DNA from: Gonapodya sp. JEL0774
Taxonomy: Eukaryota > Monoblepharomycota > Monoblepharidomycetes > Monoblepharidales > Gonapodyaceae
Reading direction: 5' to 3'
Assembly: GCA_027604505.1 (NCBI GenBank)
Contig: JADIIX010000135.1
Span: forward strand, 1,105-62,550
Length of the DNA stretch: 61,446 nt
Shown here: piece after piece, positions 38,601-49,847 of the stretch
Layout of the letters: the number at the start of each line of letters is the position of its first letter
Position numbering within the stretch: the first letter of the stretch is position 1
Notes under the pieces: model-generated
Told to the model about the DNA's origin: nothing
What the model saw: only the letters and a program-made list of their open reading frames with translations
Databases searched by the model: none
Program-made: the position numbers and the translations under genes

Positions 38601-41600
38601 GTTATCTCTAGCACTCCACCTAGAGCGATGGGGAGGTAAACTCGGCGATCTCCACGCACATGCCTCCAACCACTGGTAGTGGGAACTTGAAGAAGTTGTC
38701 CCAAATCTTCGAAAAGTGTCGACTTGGACGCACACTCGTCGCAGGTGGAGGTGTGATCCCTGAGGTATCGAGAACAGCTCAAGAGCTTTGGTCCTGGTTC
38801 TATCATGTTGGCACGACATCGTGGGATTATGTAGTGGTAGATCACGTCATGAGGGTCCCGGTGCTTCACGCCTACTTGCTCGAAGAGCCAAATCACCGAG
38901 CTTCGATGTGCATCCGTGGATGGGAAGAGTCTAGTATCCAAGAGTTTCATATCCTCCATGAACTCGTAGGATTTCATGCCTATTCCTTTAATGTCCTCAG
39001 GGAAGAATATCTTCTCTTCAGACAAATTCACTCGAGAGCCGTCGGACAGGACGAAAAGTCTGGCGTTTCGAACACGTTCCAGGTCAGATCTCGCGTGCTT
39101 ACCCCGACCTCTTGCCTCAACAATTTTGGCAAGAAGCGTAAAAAGTTGGGCATTAGGCTCAACCAGTTCGCTTCCCATGATTTTCGTCAGATGATCCACA
39201 CTGAGGGTTTCGATGCCAAGCAAACGGCATAGTGCATCACTTGCTCCAAGGCCGTGGCTCAGCCAACGTTTACCAGTAATTTCCCACAGCAGATTACCTG
39301 GAATGAGGCTGCTTACATCCAGACCCAGTGTCAGATGATCCGGTGGTGCTTGCAGTGCATGTGAAGGAGTAACCCAGAGACCTTCACTCGTTAAAAGACA
39401 GTCTGTTGTTTTCATCACCGTTTGAATCGCTGAAACGACAGGCCGCATGAAACCCTCAGCGAAGTCGGGAATATATTCCAAGAACATCTGAAGAAATGAT
39501 TCCACCGGTTGGTCGAGTTGAACTGCTTGCGGCTGCGCGATCCATCTCTTGAACGCCTCCACAAAGAGACGCGGAATTTCATTTCTCAAGAATACGTTTC
39601 TTGGATGGTCGGAATCGATATCTTCCCGACTACTTGGCACGGCAAAATCTCCTTGGACGATAAACTTAAGACCATAAGTTCGCAGGGGGAGGTACGCGAA
39701 CGCTGGCTGCGGGTCGTTGGGTGGAGTCAACGGAAAAGCAAGAGCAAGTTCACCACTTGGAGGACAATCGGAGTCTGTCTCCCTTCGACACCATGACGGA
39801 ATGTCGATGCTTTTTCGGACAACAAGCCACTGGCTCAATGAAATGCTGCCATCTATGCCCATCGAGGCAACCGCCACAAAGTCTGGACTTGAACTTGGCA
39901 CCCTCTCAATTGTTCTTCGTGAAGGATTTGAAGGATCCGACAAATCCACAAATTGCACCCTCTTGACATTCCGAAGAAAGATAAGCAATCTGGCATCCAA
40001 AATTCTGTCCAGTAAAGTGTCACTGTCAGTCAGTGAATGTGTCAACGGAAGTACGATTTTCGTGTTCCACATCGGGTCATCTTGAAGCGGCAGACTGTCG
40101 TAGTCAATCCACTCGGGAATGACGAAAGACTTATCATCAAAACGTATGTGAAAACCGTTCGAGTGAATCTCAGGGTTGGACGTAACACGGAAAACAGATT
40201 TGAAGCCGACACCCTTCCGGCCGATGAAGCTGAGAACACAGTTTGGCATGAAACAGCAGCATTCCATTGGAACTTACATGTAGCTCACCTTTCAGAGAAA
40301 CCTTCCTTCGTACTGGTACCACAATATAGCTCGGGTGAGAAACACTCTTTTGTCGTGGCCGAAAATATCCGATTGACTCACCTCCTTCCAACATCACACA
40401 GTGATCGCATGTCTGCTGCGCTGAACCCATCCTCGTTGTTTCGAATGACGATGGCAGTCGGTGTGAGGATGAACTGAATGCCTGGGATCTCATTGCCTTC
40501 GAGGTCTTCGTACTAGAAACAAAGCAGTTCAATATTTTGCAACCCCACTTCAGTGTTCCGCACGAACCTGATTGTCATCCGCGTTCTGAATAAGCTCCAA
40601 AGCAAAATGAGAGTCAGATGTGTCTGGAAATTCGTGTAGTAAGGCACATGTGAGAAACCAAAACCAAACCATCAACAAGTCGAAGGACATACAAAGCTCG
40701 CTACCGAGTCGTTTGAGAGCCCTCTCGACTCGATCTCTCTGGTTCTTCAGAACAAGCTCCACTTCTGGACTAGCGTTCACCACACCGATACCGAACTCGC
40801 TTTTACGGATGTCTTCGATTACCCAACGTGGATGGTCGGAATCCGAGAGAGTTCCAACAGCTTCCAACTCCGACCTGTATTGTTCGTTAGATTCCAGAGA
40901 AAGGCTTGTCAACGGAACTCGTGATTCTTCGATCCGGTGACTGTATGATCCGATCCTGAGTTGAGTTGCTTCAGTAGTCGAGGCCAACATGGTGTTTCTT
41001 CTATCAACCTCACTGACAACTTTCCGCCTCAGTTTCGCAACAGATTTATTAAGCACCGTGTCAGCAAACTCTTCTTTCATCCATGCAGGTAGCTCACTGA
41101 GAACGCCAGTGAGCACCGTTCTCGCCACTGCTTCACCCAACTTCCCCACAATGTCTCTTGCAGCCATTAACATTGCCTGCAAGTCACCTTGCCCGATTTT
41201 TTCTCCAGCCCCGCTATGCTGTTGGATAAAAAGTGCGGCCGCCTCACGAGCCGCAACGGAAGAGTCACGTGCCATAAGCGCTGCATGAAACTTGGAGATA
41301 TTCCCAACCGCAGGGAGTGTCCGCCTGAGGGAAGAAAAACTCCCCACGAGGTCTTTGTATCCTTCATCTGCATTGTCTTCACCTTTTCTCTGAAATCGCG
41401 ACACGTTTAACAAATGCCTGAGCTCCGCGGAACAGAAGAGCGCAGCTTCGTACAAACGCGGATCGCTTGACCGCATTCCAATCCCTTGTGTTTGCTTTCT
41501 CCACTCGATAGCAACCAGAGCCACATCCAGCCAAGAAATGTCCCCACCTAATCCAAAAGCCTCCGGGCCGTTCACCTCATATTGCATTCTGCAAGCATCG

Positions 41601-44600
41601 CCAACCACTGTTCTTGCAACGTCCTGTCTGTCCACCTTCAAATCGCCATTTTCATCTAGGAAGCCCCCATAATGCATACACTGCCACATAAATTCCATGA
41701 GGTCTAGTTCCGGACGGGTGACATGCAACAGCACAGGATCGAGCCAGCGTGGTACGGTGACACCAGAAAAGGCAATTCGACGAAGGATAGAAAGTGGGTC
41801 AAGCTGCTCAGACATGGCGACAAGGTCGGCAATGGAGAGTTCTTTCGTGTACGTAGTTACAGAGGGCACTTGGTTCGGAGAAACCCCAATCTCCACCAAA
41901 GGAGTTTCAAAAGATTTCAAGTCCCCCATCTCCCTTGTCTCTGAGAGTTGAACAGCCGAGATACCACGAACATTCCGGGAGGAAGGCTGCAAGTCCCCGA
42001 TCAGAAGTTGAATGCCCATATAACGTTCAAGAAATGTACCAAAGCTGCATCCAAAAGGAAAGCGAAGTTCAGTAAACACAACCCTTAAACAGACAAATGT
42101 GAATCCTCCACATACCTCACGCAACCTTCAATTCCTACTCCTTCAAAAGTACTGATGCCAAACTCGATCAGAACTTTCTTCTCCAGTTGGGACAGAGAAG
42201 GCAATGACCCCCTATCTTTGCTGTGCTCTATAACGTTCCTCACGAACCTCACCACCGAAGGAATACTGGGTCGATTTGTGGTTAGAGGACCTTCTCCTCC
42301 TTTCACGGATCCATCCATCGGCACTCCGCACATACAAGCTACAGCGCACATCACCACCCCCATATGTACCCTCCTTACCTCCTCAAGGCCCCACGCTTCG
42401 CCCGCTGCAACAGCTTCTCTTTCTTCTTCTTCGGTTCTTGCTCGTTTGAGGGCTTCCGCAGCGGTTTCAATCCATCGCATATAAGCATCAGGAGGACGAA
42501 TACGGGCGACCACCAGCTCAGAGACCGCTTGCCTCCTCAAAGGATCAGACCAGGCCCGGAGAAACGCGGCGACAAGGACGACTAGAGAGCGTGTCGAAGG
42601 GTGGGAAGGTGGTGGTCGGCGAGCGGAGAGGTGGGACAGAACAAATTTGATACAAGTTGTAGGTAGGGCGTTGTAGCTATTGGGAGGGTTCATAGAATTA
42701 CCCTTTGTTAGGAAAAAATCAAAGCAATTTAGCATTTTACCACTCACCTCTCCATCAACCAGGCGCCACCTCCCGAAACCATACTTTCCATACGCTTTTG
42801 TGCTCGCTCTAGCATGCTTTCCAGCATCCAGAATTTGACTCCTCCAGCATCCCGCGAGAGGTGGCCGTGTCTCCATTTACCACCTCCATCCCCACTCATA
42901 AATTGTGTTGGTGGGGCCGCTACAAGCGATACTTGACTGATTCCTTCCAATCCGGGCTCAGATTTGATTTCCACCTCCTTCTCTTCAACAGGTGCTTCCC
43001 GAGAAGAAGTTATGGCTGAATCGGTCAAGGGCGGTAGGTTAATTTTACTGCCTTGACCCTCCCAACCACCTAAGCCCCTCTCCCCTGCTTCTCTCACTAT
43101 GCCTTCAACAAGAATCGTCCAGGTCGAATCGAATCCTCCACGTTCAGCATTCCAAGATTCCCAAAGACTTCTGCAAGGACCCGCGGATTCAGTGTTGATG
43201 GGGGCTTCAATGCCTCTGCGGCGTGTAACATTTGAAGGTCGCAAAGCCCATTCGGAGACTGCTATGCCCACGAACGCTGGCCCAGGCACACCAAGCTCTC
43301 GAGCCGTGTGAGCTAAAAACCCATCTTCGCTGGGCTCGTCCTCCAATACCACACCTCGTGCGTCATGGAACGTCGCCAGATATCGCGAGAGTGCATCCCG
43401 CGCTTGATTGACCGAAATGGGTGGAATTGGAGCGTCGGGGGTCATGCGGAAGTGAGCCCGAAGGGATGGATGACCGGACAGTGGTCCGTTGGAGAGGTTT
43501 GACGGCGCCTGCTGAAATGCAGTTTGCTTGACGCAAAGGGAAGAGACTTGTCGGTATTGGGTGTGGTGCTCGGTGTACCTTGAACTACTTCGTTTCTTAC
43601 CTGCAGGAAATCATAGGCAGTGACCACGTCCGAATCCCGCAAAGTGCGCCACAGCGCTGCTTCAAATCTTTGGTCAAATGTTCTCAACGAACGGAGGGTT
43701 GGAGTGTCAAGGAGGGCAGATGTGGGTGGCATGTTTCGCCGAGTCACGAGGGCTGGTGTTTGGAGATAACGTAACAACGACCACAGAGAAAGGGGACGGC
43801 GAAGACAACAAGGATTCAGCGGATCGCCACTTCAGTAACATCAAATGACATTGCAAGCTTGTGCATGCAACGGGTGCAAATCTGTAAATTCTGTGCACTG
43901 ACGGTATCAAGCTTTGTCGTGACTGTTCTCCCAAACAAAGAACCTCAATTCGAGCTCCAATTGGCCCCCCCAACATCCGCTCGTAGGCGGCATTCGTCAA
44001 CTCACCTTCCACTACTTCTTCGGCGGTTACATATCTTCCCTCTATTTTTCCCCGTTCTAATTCCTCCTTGATGAAGGCTTCGATCGTTTCTTCCTGTCCC
44101 TGGTCCTCCACCACAATATTATCTTCAATTCCCTGCGTATTTTCTCCATGAGCCTCGCCTTCACCATCCGCCCATTCCCGCCCCTCTATATTCCCTCCAT
44201 CAACTCCCTCGGCTCCCTCACCGTCCAAGTCCCCGTCGACGACATCGGGATCCGGCGTCCCCTCTGCCGTTTCCCCGTCTCGCGGTGGACCGGCACCCAT
44301 ATCAACTACTGTGAGCTCCAGAGGGATATTGCCACCTGTGCCGTCCTTGTTCTTACGCTTGCGTCGACGTTTGGAGACGCTTTGTTGCACACCAGCTTCT
44401 TCCTCGCGCGCCACAACGACTTTGCGGAAGAGGGGAGTGTGGGAAGTGGACGAAGGCGTCGATGTCTTTGGGGCTATCGATGCTCCACTCAAAGTGGCTG
44501 AAAGAGGAGGTTCCGGAATGGGATTGGGTGGAGATACAGCCACATTAACCGGACTTGCTGCGCGGCTGGGCGCGGCGGAGGAAGATGTACTAGCAGGAGG

Positions 44601-45233
44601 CGCGATTTTGCCAGCTGTCGAAGAAGAAGGACCCATCGTGATAGGAGGTGCAATTCTACCTTCTCTGAGCTGTCGGAAAAGTGGTGCGGAAGGTGCAGTG
44701 GACGACGGTGGGTCCGGCGAAGGGCGCGAAGTTCCTATGGTGGGCGACGCGGCACGAGACGACGCATTGGAAGCACCCGCACGGTCTCGAGACTTTTGGG
44801 GATCGATTCGATCTCTCGAGGACAGCAATAACCTGTCCCGCTCACGGTCACGGCCCGGCGAGCGATCTGACGACCTGCGGTCACTTCGGATGACAGAAGA
44901 TGGCGGTGGGGAGCGGGGACGATCGCTATTGCGCCGGGGAGCGCTGCGGTCTGGAAGGCGGCGTGGTGGGGAGCGTTCCGATGCTCGCCGAGCAGGTGGG
45001 GAGGGGATTCGTCGAAGTGGCGGTGACAGTCGGCGCAACGCGGAAGGTGACCTGTCTTGCAGGCGGCGAGGGATGTCTCTGTCTCGTTCCCGAACCCTCT
45101 CGCGGTCCCTTTCCCTTTCTCGCTCTCGATCTCTCTCACTCTCCCTTTCCCTATCTCGCTCCCGTTCTCGTTCCCTTTCGCGGTCTCTTGATCTGTCTCG
45201 TTCACGATCTCGTTCTCGTTGCCACAGCGACAT
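35605..45233 (-). CDS. Giant NO VEIN-like GHKL-ATPase / DUF3883 protein, copy B
   Basis: A minus-strand gene of about 9.6 kb, roughly 2,900 residues; ATG 45233 (MSLWQRERDRERDR), stop 35605-35607. The first exon (to about 44008) begins with an Arg-Glu/Arg-Asp repeat, then RRLSPPLRRIPSPPARR-type and Ser/Pro-rich sequence, KRRRKRKNK and an acidic stretch ending GRYVTAEEVVEGE, the counterpart of GQYVTAQEVV in copy A. From there it is collinear with copy A: helical exons (43500-42750, 42690-42110, about 42050-40700), linker IRKSEFGIGV ... RVERALKRLG, N-box HFALELIQNADDN (near 40620-40570), NNEDGFSAADMRSLCDVG (near 40450-40390), GRKGVGFKSVFRV (near 40235-40200), PEIHSNGFHIRFDD. A 3.2-kb exon follows (about 40240-36990). 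DUF3883 comes last: GRLGEKLV, ERWDI, IEVKTTRG, WFEISHR (36155-35920), plus terminal exons ending VKLRAEI. The basic and RE/RD tail suggests a nuclear, possibly RNA- or chromatin-linked protein; this is inference. Confidence 0.85.
45074..45218 (-). repeat. Arg-Glu/Arg-Asp dipeptide repeat coding tract in copy B
   Basis: Residues about 6-53 of copy B alternate arginine with glutamate or aspartate (for example RDRERERERERDRERES). On the plus strand this reads as imperfect ctctcg/ctcgtt repeats. RE/RD tracts occur in nuclear RNA-processing proteins, where they act as localisation and interaction regions. Copy A has no equivalent. Confidence 0.8.
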
Positions 45234-45496
45234 TTTTTATCTGCAGTTCAGAGTATGGTGTCTGCTCGGGTGCACTAAGCTTTTAGACTGAGCAGGCAGA
45301 AAGCCCAAGCTCTTTCTTTTGTGTAAAATTGAGACTGTAAGATTGAGACGAAATCCGTGTAGCAGAAACAATGAGATTGAGCATGCGATTAGCGTGGCGA
45401 CACAATTTGGATTTGGTTCGAAGTTTCAAAACTTGGAAGTCCATCCAAAATGAGTTTCATCCCGTTATCAGCCATACGAATCCACTTATGCTCACA

Positions 45497-45858
45497 TCAC
45501 GCATCCATCAGACTGATCGGCTTTTGGGATCTTGGAGCGGGATGGTAAACGGAAGAACAGTGATTGTTGTTGCAGAGTGTGCGAGTCGAGCCCAACAGAA
45601 ACCAGACCCCGCACAGAAGTACAATAAACATTAGGACGCCTGTGATTGACAGAAATCGTTTCTTTCTTTTGTTAGGTGCAGCATCTGCATACACTCTGGA
45701 GCACCTTCATGATATGATTTTCCCGGCTGCGCAGATATATATGTTATGATAGAGTCACCTTGGATTACAAGTGGGATACTACCTGCATAGCTACTTTTAT
45801 TCAGAGATTTTCTGAATTTCTGTCGCGAAATAACACTGCTCTCCCCCCCCTCCCCCAT
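45497..45858 (-). CDS. Small spliced single-pass membrane protein
   Basis: Two short exons give about 88 residues. ATG 45858 (MGEGGESSVIS) reads through KSLNKSSYA. An intron beginning gtagta and ending gtatgcag is removed, and the frame continues ADAAPNKRKKRFLSITG to a stop at 45497-45499. The second exon has a basic cluster immediately before one strong membrane helix (ITGVLMFIVLLCGVWFLLG), the layout of a signal-anchor or single-pass protein with a short cytosolic N-terminus. A C-terminal part with two Cys (TLCNNNHC) would face the other side. No family is recognised. The join is supported by frame and splice sites, but at this size it could be fortuitous. Confidence 0.4.
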
Positions 45859-46365
45859 CTTCACCTCCAAAGGTGATCAAATCTAAATCCAAACCTACGA
45901 TTCTCATTTCATTGTATATTTACTCAGGTATTGTCTGGGATACAGTTATCGAAGCTGCTCAAAAATATCACCTGTCGTCTGGATCGAGATCATCCCCCGC
46001 TTTTCTTTTCCTTCTTCCCTTCCACCCACACAGTGTGCACCAATTTGTCCCAACTCCAGCGATTTGGAAAGGCTTTGAGCAGTACGAAAGGGTATTCGGC
46101 GTATGCGAAGAAACTCGGTTATTCTTTGACCATTGGCAATCGGGGACAACACCTCGGCAATCGTACGTCAATGCTATTGACGTCGTCGTGACATTTATTA
46201 TTTATTCAGCCAATTTGAGTGCTATTGATCTGAACTTCATGACTGTCGATAGTTCTCTATCTCTCTTTTTCTTTCCTTTCCTTTCTCCTCTCCCTTTCTC
46301 TCTTTCAATTGGTTGTAACTTCTTCCGTAGTTCTATATCTATAACCGAAATCTAATTCCAGCACC
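45859..46365. other. Intergenic, low-complexity pyrimidine tract
   Basis: About 500 bases lie between the small membrane gene and the sensor-like gene. It includes a ct/ctttc-rich tract around 46258-46310. A minus-strand frame at 45946-46171 follows a potential acceptor but has no recognisable domain, and I could not join it to the upstream gene. Confidence 0.45.
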
Positions 46366-48759
46366 TTACACCTGCGACGATTTCTGTACTTTTAAAAACG
46401 ATGGCCTCGCTGTAGAGCTTCCTACCAATTCTTTGTTGTCTATGTGCAAAAGACACATACATCATACAAATCAAGATATCGAAATAAAACCAGCGCGCTT
46501 ACTCTTGACAGCCATTGCAAAGACTTTGAGCATCCCTACAAATCGCGCTTGCATGTCGTGAACTTCAGAAACCGCTGAAGGCCGTGCATTGAAGCTACCA
46601 TCTTTGATCTGATCGAAGAGGTCATACTTTCAATCAGAGTGAAATTAGTCTAGTGACTCACAGAGGAGAAATCACAACGTGTAGCCTTGTCCATGGCTGC
46701 CAAGATGACACGAATAGGAGATGTGACGAAGAACCACGTAAACACAAGAGATAGTCCACTGTTCAAAACGTTTATGTTGTCAGAAGAGGTACCAAGTGAA
46801 AGGCACATTCAGAAACCAGCTACCTCATGAAGAGCACAACAGCGATAGCTGCAAGATTTGAGATTGTGAGAACAGTGATTTGCTAGAATGTCCCTTACAA
46901 ACTGCGTGATAGTACCAGATATTATCAGGATTGTCCCAACGCGGGTTCCATCATTTCGAAGCTTCTGAGAAAGATTGACTGTATCTCCGATGTAGTCAGA
47001 AACTGGCCTTTTACGACGGTTGTTGAATGGATGAATAGTTTCAATGGCTCGGACGCATTGGTGATAGCGCCGGGCATATCAGAAAACTAGTACTCACGCG
47101 CCTGAAATAATAATGTATTTGTAGTTCCAGACGGTTTTTGACTTTACTTGGAACAAATTGTCGCCAACTTGCCAAAGATTGTCCTGAAATGGAGAAGACA
47201 GATTTTTCCCAGCATATTCATAGACAGTAACTGCTGACTGGTTGAGTAGAGGATACTCTTCGTAGGAAAAATCAAAAATTGATTTAATCTCCCATTGGCC
47301 TGGGGCCACGAGTTTGACAAGCTACAAAACGGTATGTTAAGTTCATTTACCCGAAGTGCAGGTTTTGCAGATACTCACTTTGCTTTGTGTGTCGTTATTG
47401 AGTCCTGAGACTGCGAGCACATTTCCAGTTGTGGTGATGATATAATAAACTGAGTTTGCTGTGGACGACGCTTTGAGGTCATCCAGGATAGTTGTGAAAA
47501 CGGGTATGCCAAAGATGGCACTGGTTGTTCCCACAAATGTTCCATTGGGGTCGTAAAGAGTTAAATCCATCTCCTGCGCCAATATTGGAGTCGGGGCTTC
47601 TACAGGAATGAGAGTTGGTTGGCTGAGGAAGACAGAACCCTTCGGATAGGATTGCATGTAGTTCGCGAATACAGAGGAAGACATTGGGAACTGGAATTGA
47701 ACGCCACCGCTGATAGCAAGAGTTGTTCGGTTGATCGGATATACCGCGAAAGTGCCATTTGTGCTTATTGTTGGGCAGAAATTCGAGCAGGAAGCGTTGG
47801 TAGTCCATATTCCAAGTGCCAAGCTTCCAGGTGTAGGGATGCCATTCGAGCCAACGGTCATCCTATAAGAAAAAAAATTAAATGGCTGGACTTGGGCCCA
47901 GGTATATCCCATCAATGTTGCTAATGGATACCGTCAAGTGCTGGACTTTTTTTTCACGGAACACAAGCACCCACGTGAAAGACCAAGATCATCAAAAGTT
48001 CGGCCAAGAAGTCGCGTTACAGCACTGCAAAAGCAAATCGGTTGCATGTGATCCCAGGAAGAGATTGTGTCTCAGGCAGAATCTCACTCAATATTTGTGT
48101 GGTTGACCAGCCCTAACGCGAACGCCAAGGCAAAGCTTGATTCAGCGAGATACACCTAAGAAAGCAGCTTTTGAGTATTTGTAATCATAGATATCAGCAC
48201 GCGGAAAGGATTCTGTACCTCTCTCAGGAAGGAATCCATAAACTCGGAAACAGCCGCATTTACATCTTTTTGGCGTGTCTGGGCCAAATTCTGGATGCTA
48301 GTTGACGCTGTTGGTGTCATACGAAGTTGAAGAGATTCAATGGAGAGGTGAATGGGGAGGGCAAGCGATGCCGGAACACAAACGTGTGGTCACTGCACTG
48401 CTACTCAAATACATCCGACAACCGTTTTCCCCTTCACATACCTTGATTGGTGGCGGCTGAAATGCTTTGGAAGTTAGCATTTACACCAAGCGACACCGTA
48501 ATAAGGGCAGTAACAGAGATGCTAATTCGCCCAATTATATCCCGTGACAAAGAAGAATATGGCATGTACGCGTCTGCACGAACTTGATAGTGACAAGTGC
48601 AATGAGAATCACCCAAAGTGGTAGCTTGAATCCATCTTCCCGGATTTGGGGGCCAGCAGACGACGAGGAGACACTGTCCCGTTGGTCACGATTAGCGGTG
48701 TTAACTTGTAGATGCGAATCCCCATGGTTCTGACTGGACGGTATGCCGTGATCTGACAT
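46366..48759 (-). CDS. Two-TM, Cache/HAMP-like sensor without visible output domain
   Basis: A minus-strand multi-exon gene; ATG 48759 (MSDHGIPSSQNHGD), proposed stop 46366-46368. A Ser-rich cytosolic start leads to membrane segment one (LPLWVILIALVTI, spliced to ISVTALITVSLGV). A region with helix-like TRQKDVNAAVSEFMDSFL follows, then a large non-cytosolic domain (about 47860-47100) with several N-glycosylation sequons (NASC, NGTF, NRTT, NGTF). Its end, QVKSKTVWNYKYIIISG, resembles the last strand of a Cache ligand-binding domain. Segment two comes next (VGTILIISGTI, AIAVVLFM, LSLVFTWFFV), then a HAMP-like stretch (SEVHDMQARFVGMLKVFAMAV). After a short exon reading KELVGSSTARP the frame stops. 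In related eukaryotic receptors a kinase or nucleotide cyclase would follow; none is seen down to 45859. Cache and HAMP calls are by resemblance only. Confidence 0.55.
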
Positions 48760-49332
48760 CACTTGGCTTGATGAACAGGATCAACTTTCAGGTTGGACCC
48801 TCGTCCACAACCAGATGCGGCGCAGCAGGTAGCGGCACAGCAACCGTCCTTGCGCCAGGTAATTTCGCGCTGTGAATGGCTGGTTACACGAACCTTAACC
48901 ACATTCAAATAAAGATCCCAACAGAAAGCGCGCACTCAATGTTGATGATCAACACTAGAATAGTTCTGTAAACCGATGCTTTGCGGTTTTGGTTCTTGGG
49001 TGGCGACTCACGAGTGCTTTATGTTCTGCTACAAATGTACTCAGCAAGTGCGAATCCATTCGCTCTCGGACCCGGACCTGCGTGATCGAACCAACGACTC
49101 GGACGGATCGGGGCAGGAAACTGTGCAAGAATGCAATGCTGATCCCTCCTCCCCCCTCTCTCCCCGCCCACTTTCCACCTCGCCACGCACTTCATCCACC
49201 ACAGGACAGTTCTCTGACCTATACTCTCTAATCTAAGTACACCATGCAGGTAAATATGTGTCACAACCCCAGCTCAGCGTAAATATGACGTCATGCAACG
49301 AGAGCACCTAATCCGAACTTATAAATAACATT
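48760..49332. other. Intergenic, nothing recognised
   Basis: About 570 bases upstream of the sensor-like gene, including its likely promoter. A plus-strand frame at 48976-49236 is Ser/Pro-rich without family resemblance. Confidence 0.45.
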
Positions 49333-49847
49333 TCACCCCATGCTGACAAAAGGCATTGTGCTGTATCTGTAGACATGGGGCCGACAGTTATAATTCAATA
49401 TTGCGGTTGTGTCCTTCCTGCCCCCTGTGTCCGGCAGTACAAAGCCGGGTAACCAGTTCGCTCTGATTTTTCTTGATGGGTTATCATTGAAGGTGATCGC
49501 GGACCCATAGAACACAGAAACGGCAAGTAAATCATCGATAGAAGCGAGAATAGCAGACGCTTTATGGACGGAAGGAGCAGTTGAAGAGGCGATCACGGAG
49601 AATAACATGGGGGTGTGGAGGAGCAGAACAAATGAACACGGGGACGCTAGACTGGAAAACTTGGTGTAGTCGACAAAGAGACTTTGAGTGGTTGATGATA
49701 CCTGACTGAAACAAAGCACTCACTGCCACCACCATCTCCAGAAACCATCGCAACCCAAGAAGCTCTTGTTGAACGAATCACCTCATCAGCCGATGCACGC
49801 TCATCCAGTGCAATTTCATATTCTTCCAAACCTCGCAAATGCTCCAT
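49333..49847 (-). CDS. Weak two-exon candidate antisense to the transcription factor 5' end
   Basis: ATG 49847 (MEHLRGLEEYEIALDE) reads to about 49724, where a gtgagt donor and a nearby ttgtttcag acceptor could remove an 18-base stretch, too short for a normal intron. The other frame then continues through a hydrophobic stretch (FVLLLHTPMLFSVIAS) to a stop at 49333. No family is recognised. The upstream part overlaps the first exon of the Zn2Cys6 gene on the other strand. Either the true intron is larger or this is a chance open frame. Confidence 0.25.

Noticed and set aside
44311-45291. 326-residue plus-strand open frame
   Set aside because: It is antisense to the repetitive first exon of copy B; the long frame comes from the codon periodicity of the Arg/Glu and Ser/Pro repeats.
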